Positions 9,475 to 18,411 of a DNA stretch of 64,000 bases are shown piece by piece; the first letter of the stretch is position 1, and each line of letters begins with the position of its first letter. The stretch covers positions 1,302,001-1,366,000 of the forward strand of contig NZ_UHFA01000002.1 in the NCBI RefSeq assembly GCF_900459175.1, in the 5' to 3' direction. The position numbers and the translations under genes were made by a program. The DNA is from Streptococcus downei MFe28 (GTDB lineage: Bacteria; Bacillota; Bacilli; Lactobacillales; Streptococcaceae). The notes beneath the pieces are model-generated. The model did no database searches. It was not told where the DNA came from and saw only the letters and a list, made by a program, of their open reading frames with translations.

Positions 9475-10209
9475 TTAAAGTTTTTCGTAAAAATAAAAAG
9501 GGATTCCAATTATCTGGTCATTGAAACGCTTAAAATTCTTTGTCTGCCCCATCCATTCAGGAAGTAGAGCGAAACCACTCCCTTGCTCGACTAAGTTCAT
9601 AATATTTTTAAAAGAGTCCAGTTCGATAATTTGTTTTGAGCTTGGATAGTCAATCAAAGATTTTTTCCTAAATGGACAGGACTTATCCTTACTGACAATC
9701 AGGGGTAATTCCTCTTGAGATCCTGGTTCTTCCAAGGATAGATAGGAGGCTACAATTTTATTTGATTGAACTCTATAATTTGTTAAATTAGTTAGGGCTT
9801 GATAGCAGAAAATTTTATCAAATTCTTTTTCTCGCAGTCTAGTAAAAATATCGGAACTCTTGCAAATATCAATATCATCATTGCCTATGTCCACTCTTTT
9901 TTTATAGTGAATATCCCAGTCCAGTAGAAGCTCTGAAATCAGCACAGATTTTTTGGTTGGATGCATATTGGCTTGAAGAGCCTTCAAATTCGTGAGTGTT
10001 GCTGTAGCAAATCGATAAAATTCTCGACCATTTACTGTTGGCACGACACCGGTATACTTTCTTGAAAAAAGTTGTACGCCCATTTCCCTCTCGATAGCTT
10101 GTAGTCTGGCACTGATATTGGATTGCGCATATCCCAAGGCTTTAGCGCTTTGATTTAAAGAACCAGTCTCATAAATATTGATAAATATACTTAAGTCATT
10201 AAGATTCAT
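9475..10209 (-). CDS. LysR-family transcriptional regulator (short)
   Basis: A 244-residue protein with the LysR winged helix-turn-helix at residues 1-60 (SLNQSAKALGYAQSNISARL) and a shortened effector-binding domain. The family normally has about 290-300 residues, so part of the second regulatory half is missing. It faces the DUF4865 gene across about 107 bases containing TTTTTTTGATAAGT, a likely shared control region. LysR proteins usually control the divergent neighbour, so DUF4865 is the probable target. Confidence 0.85.
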   Translation of the reverse strand: MNLNDLSIFINIYETGSLNQSAKALGYAQSNISARLQAIEREMGVQLFSRKYTGVVPTVNGREFYRFATATLTNLKALQANMHPTKKSVLISELLLDWDIHYKKRVDIGNDDIDICKSSDIFTRLREKEFDKIFCYQALTNLTNYRVQSNKIVASYLSLEEPGSQEELPLIVSKDKSCPFRKKSLIDYPSSKQIIELDSFKNIMNLVEQGSGFALLPEWMGQTKNFKRFNDQIIGIPFYFYEKL

Positions 10210-10316
10210 GCGCCACCTCTTATCACTTTTTTTGATAAGTATATCATAAATTGGTACTATGCAAAATTCTTTCCAGAGGTTACTATGGGGATATCAAATT
10301 TTTAGGAGGACAACTG

Positions 10317-10841
10317 ATGCAAGCGATGCAATATCACATCACTCTGCCATCTGATTATGATATGGTGATTATCAGGCAAAGGGTGGGTCAAACCGGCCAT
10401 CTAATGGATGGCTTTCCCGGCCTGCTCTTTAAAGCTTTTTTAATCGGCGAAAAGGCACAAGGTGAGCAGCACAATAGTTACTGTCCCCTCTATGTCTGGC
10501 AAGATGATAAGGGGATGACTGATTTTATCTTTAATGGCTATTTCGACAATATCCTAAGAGACTTTGGTTGGCGACCTATCGAAATTGGTGTAACCGCCTC
10601 AGTCGTTTTAAAAGAAAATTTTGAAGCCAGCAAATTTGTAACTTTAGAAGTTATTGACATAGCGTCCACAGAAAGTTTAGAGTCTTTTCCCCTTCATGAA
10701 AAAATCCAAGAAGAGGAGTTAGGAAAAGTCATTAGTTACAATCCCGATAAGTGGAAAAAGAACATTTTCACTTTCTATGCTGACAAACCTCAGAAACAAG
10801 AAAATATACAACTATTTGAAATCTTACATATTTCAAGATGA
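10317..10841 (+). CDS. DUF4865 family protein
   Basis: A 174-residue cytoplasmic protein of unknown function. The start is set by AGGAGGA at 10304-10310 before ATG 10317; an upstream in-frame start at 10251 lacks a ribosome site. The sequence GQTGHLMDGFPGLLFKAFL and the Y-x-P-L-Y-V-W-Q-D segment are typical of the DUF4865 family, which is commonly found next to LysR regulators, as here. No catalytic motif is recognisable. Confidence 0.75.
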   Translation: MQAMQYHITLPSDYDMVIIRQRVGQTGHLMDGFPGLLFKAFLIGEKAQGEQHNSYCPLYVWQDDKGMTDFIFNGYFDNILRDFGWRPIEIGVTASVVLKENFEASKFVTLEVIDIASTESLESFPLHEKIQEEELGKVISYNPDKWKKNIFTFYADKPQKQENIQLFEILHISR

Positions 10842-11033
10842 AGATATTAAACTCGTAATAGATAAAGGAAAAATGATGATTCATTTCTTATGTATGCCAT
10901 TCCGTAATGTGTAAAATAAAAATAGGATTTTGATTGGAAATCCGAATTCTCGAGAAAGGGATCATCAAGCTGCTAGGGTATTCTTAAATGTTAAAACTTT
11001 TCATTTCACCTTTTCATTCCTCTATAAAAAGTG

Positions 11034-11039
11034 TATAAT
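11034..11039 (+). promoter_or_regulatory. asd -10 box
   Basis: TATAAT about 60 bases upstream of the asd start; TTTTCA 17 bases before it is a weak -35 candidate. Confidence 0.5.
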
Positions 11040-11099
11040 GAAGCTATTATAAATTTTTAGAAAATTTTGACGAACAGTTTTGTAAGGAAGGTCTAAGCT

Positions 11100-12176
11100 A
11101 TGGGATACACAGTCGCTGTTGTTGGTGCCACTGGTGCCGTCGGAACTCGCATGATTCAACAATTGGAGCAGTCCAATCTGCCAATTGACAAGGTTCGCCT
11201 CTTGTCATCCAGTCGCTCAGCTGGCAAGGTCCTCCAATACAAGGGTCAAGATGTAACCGTTGAATTGACAACTGAGGATTCTTTTACTGGTGTTGACATT
11301 GCCCTCTTTTCTGCAGGGGGGTCTGTGTCCGCCAAGTTTGCGCCTTATGCCGTTAAGGCAGGAGCAGTTGTGGTGGACAATACCTCTTACTTCCGGCAAA
11401 ATCCTGACGTTCCTTTGGTTGTTCCCGAAGTAAATGCTCATGCTTTGGAAGCCCATAATGGGATTGTCTCTTGCCCTAACTGTTCAACCATTCAGATGAT
11501 GGTGGCTCTGGAGCCTATTCGGCAAAAATGGGGCCTAGAACGGATTATCGTTTCGACCTATCAGGCGGTTTCTGGTGCTGGTCAATCTGCCATTAATGAA
11601 ACCCAGCGTGAACTTAAGGAAGTCCTTAATGATGGTAAGGACCCTAAAGATGTTCAGGCAGATATTTTGCCAGCAGGTGGTGATAAGAAGCACTTCCCAA
11701 TTGCCTTTAACGCCCTAGCGCAAATTGATGTCTTCACCGATAACGACTACACCTATGAAGAAATGAAGATGACCAATGAGACCAAGAAAATTATGGAAGA
11801 TGATAGCATCGCTGTTTCAGCGACCTGCGTTCGGATTCCTGTCCTCTTAGCCCACTCAGAGTCTGTTTACATTGAAACCAAAGAAGTGGCTCCAGTTGAT
11901 GAGGTCAAGGTAGCTATTGCCAATTTCCCAGGTGCTGTCCTAGAAGATGATGTTGTCCATCAAGTTTATCCCCAAGCTGTCAATGCTGTCGGTAAACGGG
12001 AAACCTTTGTCGGTCGAATTCGTAAGGACTTGGATGCGCCTAAGGGTCTTCATATGTGGGTGGTTTCTGACAACCTCCTCAAGGGTGCTGCTTGGAACTC
12101 TGTTCAAATCGCAGAAACCCTCCATGAAAAAGGGCTTGTTCGATCTACAAAAGAATTAAAATTTGAATTGAAATAA
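11100..12176 (+). CDS. asd: Aspartate-semialdehyde dehydrogenase
   Basis: NADPH-dependent enzyme of 358 residues producing aspartate semialdehyde, the branch point for lysine/diaminopimelate, threonine and methionine. It shows the dinucleotide motif VVGATGAVG at the N-terminus, catalytic C128 in SCPNCSTIQ and the substrate segment SATCVRIPV. It lies upstream of dapA, the next enzyme of the lysine branch, separated by a repeat element. AAGGAAGG precedes the ATG. Confidence 0.96.
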   Translation: MGYTVAVVGATGAVGTRMIQQLEQSNLPIDKVRLLSSSRSAGKVLQYKGQDVTVELTTEDSFTGVDIALFSAGGSVSAKFAPYAVKAGAVVVDNTSYFRQNPDVPLVVPEVNAHALEAHNGIVSCPNCSTIQMMVALEPIRQKWGLERIIVSTYQAVSGAGQSAINETQRELKEVLNDGKDPKDVQADILPAGGDKKHFPIAFNALAQIDVFTDNDYTYEEMKMTNETKKIMEDDSIAVSATCVRIPVLLAHSESVYIETKEVAPVDEVKVAIANFPGAVLEDDVVHQVYPQAVNAVGKRETFVGRIRKDLDAPKGLHMWVVSDNLLKGAAWNSVQIAETLHEKGLVRSTKELKFELK

Positions 12177-12189
12177 GTGATTACGACGA

Positions 12190-12372
12190 GGAGAGAGCGG
12201 GACAAAAATTGCGATTTCCCAGAAATCGATTTTGTCGTCCCGCCTCCGCACAGTTGATTAGGATGGCCGCTATCACTTGCCTAGCAAGGGATAAGGACTT
12301 CCAATCAACCACTGCGTCAATGTGTCCAATGTTGAAAAAGTAACGAGGCTAGGACTTTTTGTCCCAACCTTC
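12190..12372 (+). repeat. Family A intergenic repeat, short form
   Basis: The ends GCGGGACAAAAA and TTTTTGTCCCAACC form terminal inverted repeats. The left 45 bases fold into a hairpin (GCGATTTC/GAAATCG). The inner part CAACCACTGCGTCAA matches the copies at 4.0 and 60.7 kb, but about 80 internal bases present there are missing. Confidence 0.7.
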
Positions 12373-12507
12373 TTTTTGTCGAGAAGATTGGGAGGCTAGT
12401 GATGACCCTCATTGAGGAGTTTATCTAGTCTTGCACAGGACTGGTATTAGGCACTTGGGATGGCGTGATGATGTCAGTTCTTGCTACAATGATTTTAGGA
12501 GGTTAAT

Positions 12508-13455
12508 ATGACTGCACAAGATTCTATCCAACAACTGCGTCAGGCCAAATTGATTACGGCTATGATTACACCCTTTAAGCCAGATGGTTCTATCAATTTT
12601 GATGCTCTGCCTGATTTGGTGGAACATCTCTTAAGCAACCACACCCAAGGTTTGCTTCTGGCTGGTACAACGGCCGAAAGTCCAACCTTGACCCATGATG
12701 AGGAATTGGAGCTATTTAAGGCTGTTCAAGAGATTGTTAAGGGGCGTGTTCCCTTGATTGCTGGTGTGGGTACCAATGACACTCGAGATTCTGTTGATTT
12801 TGCCAAAGAAGTGGTCGCCTTTGGTGGCTTCGTAGCTGGCTTAGCCATTGTTCCTTATTACAATAAACCATCTCAAGAAGGCATGTATCAGCATTTCAAA
12901 GCTATCGCCGATGCTAGTGACTTGCCAATTATTATCTATAACATCCCAGGACGGGTTGTAGTAGAGATGGCACCAGATACCATGCTCCGCTTGGCAGAGC
13001 ACCCTAATATCATCGGGGTTAAGGAATGCACCAGTCTGGATAATATGGCCTATCTGATTGAGCATAAACCAGATGATTTCTTAGTTTATACTGGTGAAGA
13101 CGGTGAGGCCTTCCATGCCATGAATATTGGGGCTGACGGTGTTATTTCTGTGGCCAGTCATTCCAATGGCCAAGAAATGCACCAGATGTTACAGGCTATT
13201 GCGGACAATGATATTAAAAAGGCTGCCAGTATCCAGCGTAAGTTTATTCCTAAGGTCAATGCCCTCTTCTCAGTTCCTAGTCCAGCGCCTGTCAAGGCTG
13301 TTCTCAACCATCTGGGCTTTGAAGTTGGACCTTTGCGACTGCCATTGGTAGCCTGCACGCCTGAAGAAGAAAAACGTATTATCAAAGTCGTCCTAGAGGA
13401 AGATATTGAAGCTACCCGTCAGACCGTAACAGGTGTTGTCCGACCAGATTATTAG
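12508..13455 (+). CDS. dapA: 4-hydroxy-tetrahydrodipicolinate synthase
   Basis: A (beta/alpha)8-barrel lyase of 315 residues condensing pyruvate with aspartate semialdehyde, the first committed step to lysine and diaminopimelate. Schiff-base Lys172 sits in GVKECTS and the catalytic tyrosine Y144 in IIIYNIPGR. The GTTAESPTL segment is the carboxylate-binding loop. AGGAGG is 7 bases before the ATG. It takes the product of asd, the preceding gene. Confidence 0.95.
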   Translation: MTAQDSIQQLRQAKLITAMITPFKPDGSINFDALPDLVEHLLSNHTQGLLLAGTTAESPTLTHDEELELFKAVQEIVKGRVPLIAGVGTNDTRDSVDFAKEVVAFGGFVAGLAIVPYYNKPSQEGMYQHFKAIADASDLPIIIYNIPGRVVVEMAPDTMLRLAEHPNIIGVKECTSLDNMAYLIEHKPDDFLVYTGEDGEAFHAMNIGADGVISVASHSNGQEMHQMLQAIADNDIKKAASIQRKFIPKVNALFSVPSPAPVKAVLNHLGFEVGPLRLPLVACTPEEEKRIIKVVLEEDIEATRQTVTGVVRPDY

Positions 13456-13631
13456 AGTCTAGCAGGCACTTGGCTTGACAAATCCCTTTGTGGCCAGCAT
13501 AATGAAAGAAGAAAAGATAAAGCAAAGGATTTAGGCCCAGCTATCAGAAGGAAAAAGTCAAGCTGTTAGATGTTCAGTTTTTCAAAAGTCCTAGGTGGGC
13601 CTAGCTATCCTAATAGAAAAGAGGCGATTAC

Positions 13632-13970
13632 ATGCAAATTACCAAACGTAGTGGTCAGGTTGTTGAATTTGATCCAGATAAAATTTATCAGGCTATCCTC
13701 AAGGCAGCACAGTCTGTCTATGTTCTGGATGACAAGCTTCGTCAAGAATTGGCAGAAGTGACAAAGAAGGTTGTTATTGACCTGGAAGAGGCCCATGCCG
13801 ACCGACCAACCATTTCTATGGTTCAATCTCAGGTTGAAAATCGTCTCATGGATGCTGGTTACATCAACATTGCTGAGCACTATATTTCCTATCGCCTGCA
13901 AAGAGATTTGGAACGTAATGGTTATGGTGATCAAATTGCTGTCCACCTGCGTTTTGAAAAATTAAAATAA
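13632..13970 (+). CDS. Stand-alone ATP-cone domain protein
   Basis: The 112-residue protein consists almost entirely of an ATP-cone, the nucleotide-sensing domain of NrdR and class I/III ribonucleotide reductases (QITKRSGQVVEFDPDKIYQA, then VQSQVENRLMDAGY). No zinc ribbon or reductase domain is attached, so it is neither NrdR nor a reductase fragment of normal type. It ends in a strong bidirectional terminator. Role unknown; nucleotide sensing is inferred from the fold only. Confidence 0.8.
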   Translation: MQITKRSGQVVEFDPDKIYQAILKAAQSVYVLDDKLRQELAEVTKKVVIDLEEAHADRPTISMVQSQVENRLMDAGYINIAEHYISYRLQRDLERNGYGDQIAVHLRFEKLK

Positions 13971-13974
13971 GGAC

Positions 13975-14024
13975 AAAGAGCCGTTAAAGGAAGAGGATTT
14001 GTCTTCCTTTAACGGCTCTTTTTT
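13975..14024. terminator. Bidirectional terminator
   Basis: AAAGAGCCGTTAAAGGAAGA pairs perfectly with TCTTCCTTTAACGGCTCTTT around a 7-base loop. A-run and T-run flank both sides, serving the ATP-cone gene and the opposing MocR gene, whose stop codon lies inside it. Confidence 0.9.
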
Positions 14025-15315
14025 ACTGCTTAATTTTTTCCAGATTTTCAAAAACTCGCTTAACTTTATTGATTTCTCTGGCCAAGGACTGATCGTTAGC
14101 CAGGTGGAGATAGGCGGATTCCTCTTGGTCTATTCGACAGGCTGTATCTAAGAGGGATAGCCCCCTTTCTCTAAAAGGTCCCAATTTGACTTGACTTGGT
14201 AGTTGAATACTAAGATTCTTGGGGCTGACTTGATAACTAAGTTTGTCGGGGAGCTTGTGACAAAGCTCTTTAGCACTTTCTTGACGTTGGTCGAAGAAGT
14301 GCTGGAGTTGGCTCAGATTCTTCTTGAACATACCGTTATCTAAATACAAGGAGAGGGCTTGTTGCATGATCAGACTAGTATCGTAATCCATCAATTTCTT
14401 GTAGGCCAAAAAGTCAGCTACTAAATCCTGAGGAAGTAGCGAAAGACCCAATCTAAGGGCTGGAAAGAGGGTAGTTGAAAACGATTTGAGATAAATGACC
14501 CGCTCGTGAGTGTCGTAGTAGTGGAGGGGGAGGTTGTCCGATCTAGCAAAATCTCCCATATAGTCATCCTCGATGATGTAGACGTCATAACGCTGGGCTA
14601 AATCAACAAGAGCCTCTTTTTCCTGAGGACTATAGGATAGACCCAGAGGATTGGAGAGGCGAGGAATGGTATAAAAGAATTTAATAGCTTCCTGCCTGAA
14701 GAGCTTTTCTAACTGGTCCAAGTCAAGGCCAGAAAAGCCTCTCTCAATGCTTAAATAGGGGAGCTGTTGTTGGCGAACCAAGTTATTCATCCGGTGATAA
14801 GTGGGCTGTTCCAGCAAAATCTTTGTTTTTTGATTAGGGAAGCTCATCTGTGAGAGAATATAGAGGGCTTGTTGGGTTCCCGATGTGACCACCAGATTCT
14901 CCACCTTAGTATAGATATCCTGGTCAAAGAGGTGGGCCTGCAAGGAGTTGAGTAGCTGTTTCAATCCTTCTTGTTGCTGATAGTAGTTGAAGAGGAAGTT
15001 TTCTCTTCCGACTAGGGTCTCTGATAGGCAGGTTTTAAAGTCCTGGTAGGCTAACTTATTATAGGACTCTGGGTTAATGACAAGGGATTCCTCTTCTTGT
15101 TCTTGGCCTTCTAAAACATAGTAGCCACTCTTGGGGACAGGGTAAACCAGTTTTTTGTACTTGAGTTCAAGGAGGGCACGCTGGGCGGTATCCTTGCTAC
15201 ACTTATAGTCCTGGCTCAGCTGGCGAACAGACGGTAGTTTCTCTCCTTTTTTGAGCTGTCCCTTTTGGATGGCTTGAGTGAGACTCTGAGTAATCATTTG
15301 AAATTTACTTGGCAT
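14023..15315 (-). CDS. MocR/PdxR-type regulator (GntR DNA-binding + aminotransferase domain)
   Basis: A 430-residue protein with an N-terminal GntR winged helix (LPSVRQLSQDYKCSKDTAQR, residues 27-46) and a fold-type I aminotransferase domain. The latter includes TSGTQQALYILSQM and the segment EDDYMGDF, and the PLP-lysine is expected in YLKSFSTTLFPALRLG. MocR proteins of the PdxR group sense pyridoxal phosphate. The divergent partner is an ECF transporter subunit, so control of vitamin B6 uptake is a good inference. Its promoter overlaps that of the partner. Confidence 0.85.
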   Translation of the reverse strand: MPSKFQMITQSLTQAIQKGQLKKGEKLPSVRQLSQDYKCSKDTAQRALLELKYKKLVYPVPKSGYYVLEGQEQEEESLVINPESYNKLAYQDFKTCLSETLVGRENFLFNYYQQQEGLKQLLNSLQAHLFDQDIYTKVENLVVTSGTQQALYILSQMSFPNQKTKILLEQPTYHRMNNLVRQQQLPYLSIERGFSGLDLDQLEKLFRQEAIKFFYTIPRLSNPLGLSYSPQEKEALVDLAQRYDVYIIEDDYMGDFARSDNLPLHYYDTHERVIYLKSFSTTLFPALRLGLSLLPQDLVADFLAYKKLMDYDTSLIMQQALSLYLDNGMFKKNLSQLQHFFDQRQESAKELCHKLPDKLSYQVSPKNLSIQLPSQVKLGPFRERGLSLLDTACRIDQEESAYLHLANDQSLAREINKVKRVFENLEKIKQ

Positions 15316-15347
15316 AATCTGTCCCCGTACAGTTTTGTGATGACTCT

Positions 15348-15377
15348 ATTGTATCTTATTTTAAGCAGGTTTACAAT
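15348..15377. promoter_or_regulatory. Overlapping divergent promoters of the MocR gene and ECF gene
   Basis: Forward: TTGTAT (15349-15354), 17 bases, TACAAT (15372-15377). Reverse: TTGTAA (complement of 15371-15376), 17 bases, TACAAT (complement of 15348-15353). The -35 of each promoter is the -10 of the other, so only one can be occupied at a time. Confidence 0.75.
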
Positions 15378-15435
15378 GGTAGCCATAAGGGAAATCACGA
15401 GAATGTGGTTTTTCCAAATAAGTGAGGTGGTTTTC

Positions 15436-15945
15436 ATGTCAACTAAAAGAATAACACTAGCGGCTCTCTTTATGGCTCTGGTCATTATCTTGAGCTCGTC
15501 ATATTTATCAGTACCAGTTCCTGGTGGGCATTTTTATATCAATGGGATTGTCATCTGTCTAGTTGGTCTGCTTTTTCCACCAACTGAGAGTGTCATCGTT
15601 GCTGGGATTGGTTCTTTCATCGGCGATTTTCTCTTTTATCCAGCACCTATGTTTGTGACCTTGATTAGCCATAGTATACAAGTCTTGGTCATCAGCCTCT
15701 TGGTCAAACAGGCCTACGAAAAGCTCTCAAAGACCAGATTTTTTACAGCCCTGATTGTGGGTGGACTTCTTAATCTGCTCGGTTACTTTTTGGGGCGGTC
15801 CTTCCTCTATGCCAATCTGCTAACGGCTTTGATGAAATTGCCCTTTGATGGCTTTGCCTTGGTCATTTCTATCTTAGTCGTTTACCTCCTTTACTACCAT
15901 ACCAGATTTGTTAGCATGTTTAAGCAGGCTTGGGGAAATCGATAG
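15436..15945 (+). CDS. ECF transporter S component, candidate vitamin B6 (PdxU-like)
   Basis: A 169-residue membrane protein with five or six helices (TLAALFMALVIILSSSYLSV, then GHFYINGIVICLVGLLFPP). This is the profile of ECF substrate-binding subunits, which use the shared EcfAA'T module encoded elsewhere. GAGGTGG at 15424-15430 fixes ATG 15436, although the frame is open from 15265. Divergence from a MocR/PdxR-type regulator suggests pyridoxine or a related B6 vitamer as substrate. The sequence alone does not prove it. Confidence 0.8.
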   Translation: MSTKRITLAALFMALVIILSSSYLSVPVPGGHFYINGIVICLVGLLFPPTESVIVAGIGSFIGDFLFYPAPMFVTLISHSIQVLVISLLVKQAYEKLSKTRFFTALIVGGLLNLLGYFLGRSFLYANLLTALMKLPFDGFALVISILVVYLLYYHTRFVSMFKQAWGNR

Positions 15946-16034
15946 GTGGGAGAGTCTACTTAGTTCCAAAATCTTATTTGCCTTGTCCCAATTGTAGTAA
16001 GGCAAGTGGAAATTTTAGGAGATGGCATGGATCC

Positions 16035-16071
16035 AGAAGAAGTGATTATTTAAAGGGTCACTTCTTTTTTT
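16035..16071 (+). terminator. Terminator after ECF gene
   Basis: AGAAGTGA/TCACTTCT stem followed by seven T. Confidence 0.8.
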
Positions 16072-16116
16072 AATCTGATTTTAAAGTTACTAGTCGGGCT
16101 TTTTTGGGGTATTCCA

Positions 16117-16125
16117 TGCTATAAT
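16117..16125 (+). promoter_or_regulatory. rbgA extended -10 promoter
   Basis: TGCTATAAT, 34 bases before the rbgA start. Confidence 0.55.
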
Positions 16126-16158
16126 GGTAGTAATATTTGAAATTAGTTGAGGAGTGTC

Positions 16159-17010
16159 ATGGCAAGTATTCAATGGTTTCCTGGTCATATGTCGAAGGCC
16201 AGGCGACAGGTTCAGGAAAATCTTAAATTCGTGGATTTTGTGACAGTTTTGGTTGATGCCCGTCTACCCTTATCCAGTCAGAATCCTATGTTGACCAAGA
16301 TTGTTGGCGATAAACCCAAGCTACTAATTCTAAACAAGGCCGATTTGGCCGATCCCCTTTTGATTAAGGACTGGCAGGCATATTTTGAAAAGCAGGGAAT
16401 CAAGACCCTGCTTATCAATGCCAAGGAGCAGTCAACGGTTAAGAAATTGACCGATGCAGCCAAGAACCTGATGTCAGACAAGTTGGAGCGTCTCAGGGAG
16501 AAAGGCATTCAAAAAGAAGGCCTACGGACGATGATTATTGGGATTCCCAATGCTGGCAAGTCAACCTTGATGAACCGTCTAGCTGGTAAAAAAATCGCTG
16601 TGGTCGGCAATAAGCCAGGGGTGACCAAGGGACAGCAATGGCTCAAGTCCAATAAGGATTTGGAAATCCTGGATACGCCAGGAATTCTTTGGCCTAAGTT
16701 TGAGGACCAAGAGGTGGGCCTGAAATTAGCCCTGACGGGGGCCATCAAAGATAATCTATTACCTATGGATGAGGTCACCATCTTTGGTCTCAACTATTTT
16801 AAGGAAAATTATCCCCAGCGATTAATGGAGCGCTTCAAGGGAATTAACTTGGAAGAGGAGGCGCCAGAAATCATCATGGACTTAACTCAAAAATTGGGCT
16901 TTCGCGATGATTATGACCGCTTTTACAATCTCTTTGTCAAGGACGTCCGAGATGGCAAACTGGGTCGCTACACCCTAGATAAGGTCAGTGATTTAGATGG
17001 CAACCATTAA
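16159..17010 (+). CDS. rbgA: Ribosome biogenesis GTPase RbgA (YlqF)
   Basis: A 283-residue circularly permuted GTPase needed for late assembly of the 50S subunit. The permutation is visible: the G4 motif LNKADLAD near residue 58 precedes G1 GIPNAGKST near residue 130 and G3 LDTPG near residue 170. GAGGAG at 16149-16154 supports ATG 16159 ([14 protein letters not shown]) rather than the TTG at 16147. It overlaps rnhB by 14 bases, a common pairing in streptococci. Confidence 0.96.
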   Translation: MASIQWFPGHMSKARRQVQENLKFVDFVTVLVDARLPLSSQNPMLTKIVGDKPKLLILNKADLADPLLIKDWQAYFEKQGIKTLLINAKEQSTVKKLTDAAKNLMSDKLERLREKGIQKEGLRTMIIGIPNAGKSTLMNRLAGKKIAVVGNKPGVTKGQQWLKSNKDLEILDTPGILWPKFEDQEVGLKLALTGAIKDNLLPMDEVTIFGLNYFKENYPQRLMERFKGINLEEEAPEIIMDLTQKLGFRDDYDRFYNLFVKDVRDGKLGRYTLDKVSDLDGNH

Positions 17011-17764
17011 GGAAATTAAGGAGCAACTAGCCGATGTGACTGAGCTAGCCAGCCCTGTCTTTGCCCAATTGGCTAGTGATGGACGGGCCGGTGTCCAGGC
17101 AGCAATCAAAAAACGTCAGCGAGAAATTCAGGCGGAACTGGCGGAGGACCAACGTTTGGAAGCCATGTTAGCCTATGAAAAGGCCCTCTATGCTGATGGA
17201 CTTGAGCTAATCGCTGGAATTGATGAGGTGGGGCGTGGCCCCTTGGCTGGTCCTGTTGTAGCAGCTGCGGTCATCCTGCCTAAGGATTGTAAAATCAAGG
17301 GTCTCAATGACAGCAAGAAGATTCCCAAGAAAAGGCATGGGCTCATCTATAATCAGGTTATGGACCAGGCTCTGGCGGTCGGAATTGGTCTTAAGTCCAA
17401 TGAGGTCATCGACCACGTCAATATCTATGAGGCAACCAAGTTAGCCATGCTAGAAGCAGTAGGGCAGTTGGCATTGCGTCCGCAACACCTACTGATTGAT
17501 GCTATGGATCTAGATTTAGAAATTCCTCAGACCTCTATCATCAAGGGGGATGCTTCTAGCTTATCCATCGCTGCAGCTTCTATTGTAGCCAAGGTAACTA
17601 GGGACCGGCTGATGGCTGATTATGACGAAAAATTTCCGGGCTATGACTTTAGTCACAATGCTGGTTATGGCACTAAATCCCATCTTGAAGGCTTGAAAAA
17701 ATGGGGAGTTAGCCCCATTCATCGGCGCAGTTTTGAACCTGTAAAGTCCATGGTTAAGTCCTGA
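16997..17764 (+). CDS. rnhB: Ribonuclease HII
   Basis: A 255-residue nuclease removing ribonucleotides from DNA and RNA-DNA hybrids. The catalytic [20 protein letters not shown] motif (D-E-G) lies near residue 73. LIDAMDLDL and the second acidic residues follow, and the C-terminal [11 protein letters not shown] is typical. It has the N-terminal substrate-binding extension of Firmicute RNase HII. Translationally coupled to rbgA. Confidence 0.96.
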   Translation: MATIKEIKEQLADVTELASPVFAQLASDGRAGVQAAIKKRQREIQAELAEDQRLEAMLAYEKALYADGLELIAGIDEVGRGPLAGPVVAAAVILPKDCKIKGLNDSKKIPKKRHGLIYNQVMDQALAVGIGLKSNEVIDHVNIYEATKLAMLEAVGQLALRPQHLLIDAMDLDLEIPQTSIIKGDASSLSIAAASIVAKVTRDRLMADYDEKFPGYDFSHNAGYGTKSHLEGLKKWGVSPIHRRSFEPVKSMVKS

Positions 17765-17794
17765 TTGGTCAGCCAGGTTTAAGGAGGAAAGATC

Positions 17795-18370
17795 GTGAAA
17801 ATAGAAGACTTTCGTCAGGCATTGAACGAGACCTCGATGATTCCAGCTGGCTCAGAACTTGCCCAGCAGTTTCACTTTTACAGCCAAAGGGCTCTGAAAA
17901 TTACCAGTCAAATGAATGGAGGTTATCACAGTCCGGAGGAAATTGTTGGGCTTATGAGAGAGTTGACAGGATAGGAAGTTCCTGATAATTTACGAATTTT
18001 TCCGCCCTTTTCGACAGACTGTGCTATCAATACTAGATTTGGTCAGAATGTCTTCATTAATGCTGGCTGCCGCTTTCAAGGCCAGGCCGGCATTAGCATT
18101 GGCGATAACTGCCTCATTGATCACAATGTCGTCTTGGCCACCCTCAATCATGATTTGAACCCTCAAAAACGTGGGGGTCTCCACCTAGCTCCCATTAAAA
18201 TTGGTCAAGATGTCTGGATTGGCTCCAATGCTACCGTGACTCAGGGAGTGACCATTGGTAAGGGAGCGGTGATTGCTGCGGGAGCAGTAGTTACAAAAGA
18301 TGTCCCAGCCAATACAGTCGTTGGAGGGGTACCAGCTCATGTGATTAAAAATATTGACGTAGAAGAATAA
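17795..18370 (+). pseudogene. Maltose/galactoside O-acetyltransferase-like gene interrupted by UAG
   Basis: GTG 17795 follows AAGGAGG. The frame encodes a left-handed beta-helix acetyltransferase of 191 codons except for one UAG at 17972-17974 (codon 60). Before it is the helical mat-type N-terminus; after it come [20 protein letters not shown] and repeated hexapeptides, ending with a VGGVPAHVI signature. Related enzymes usually have glutamine or lysine at this place, so a single CAG-to-TAG change is likely. It is probably inactive unless the stop is suppressed or translation restarts. A paralogue follows at 18412. Confidence 0.85.
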
Positions 18371-18411
18371 GTAACTGGCTCAGGTAGCCTTTGAACTAGA
18401 ATGGAAAACGT

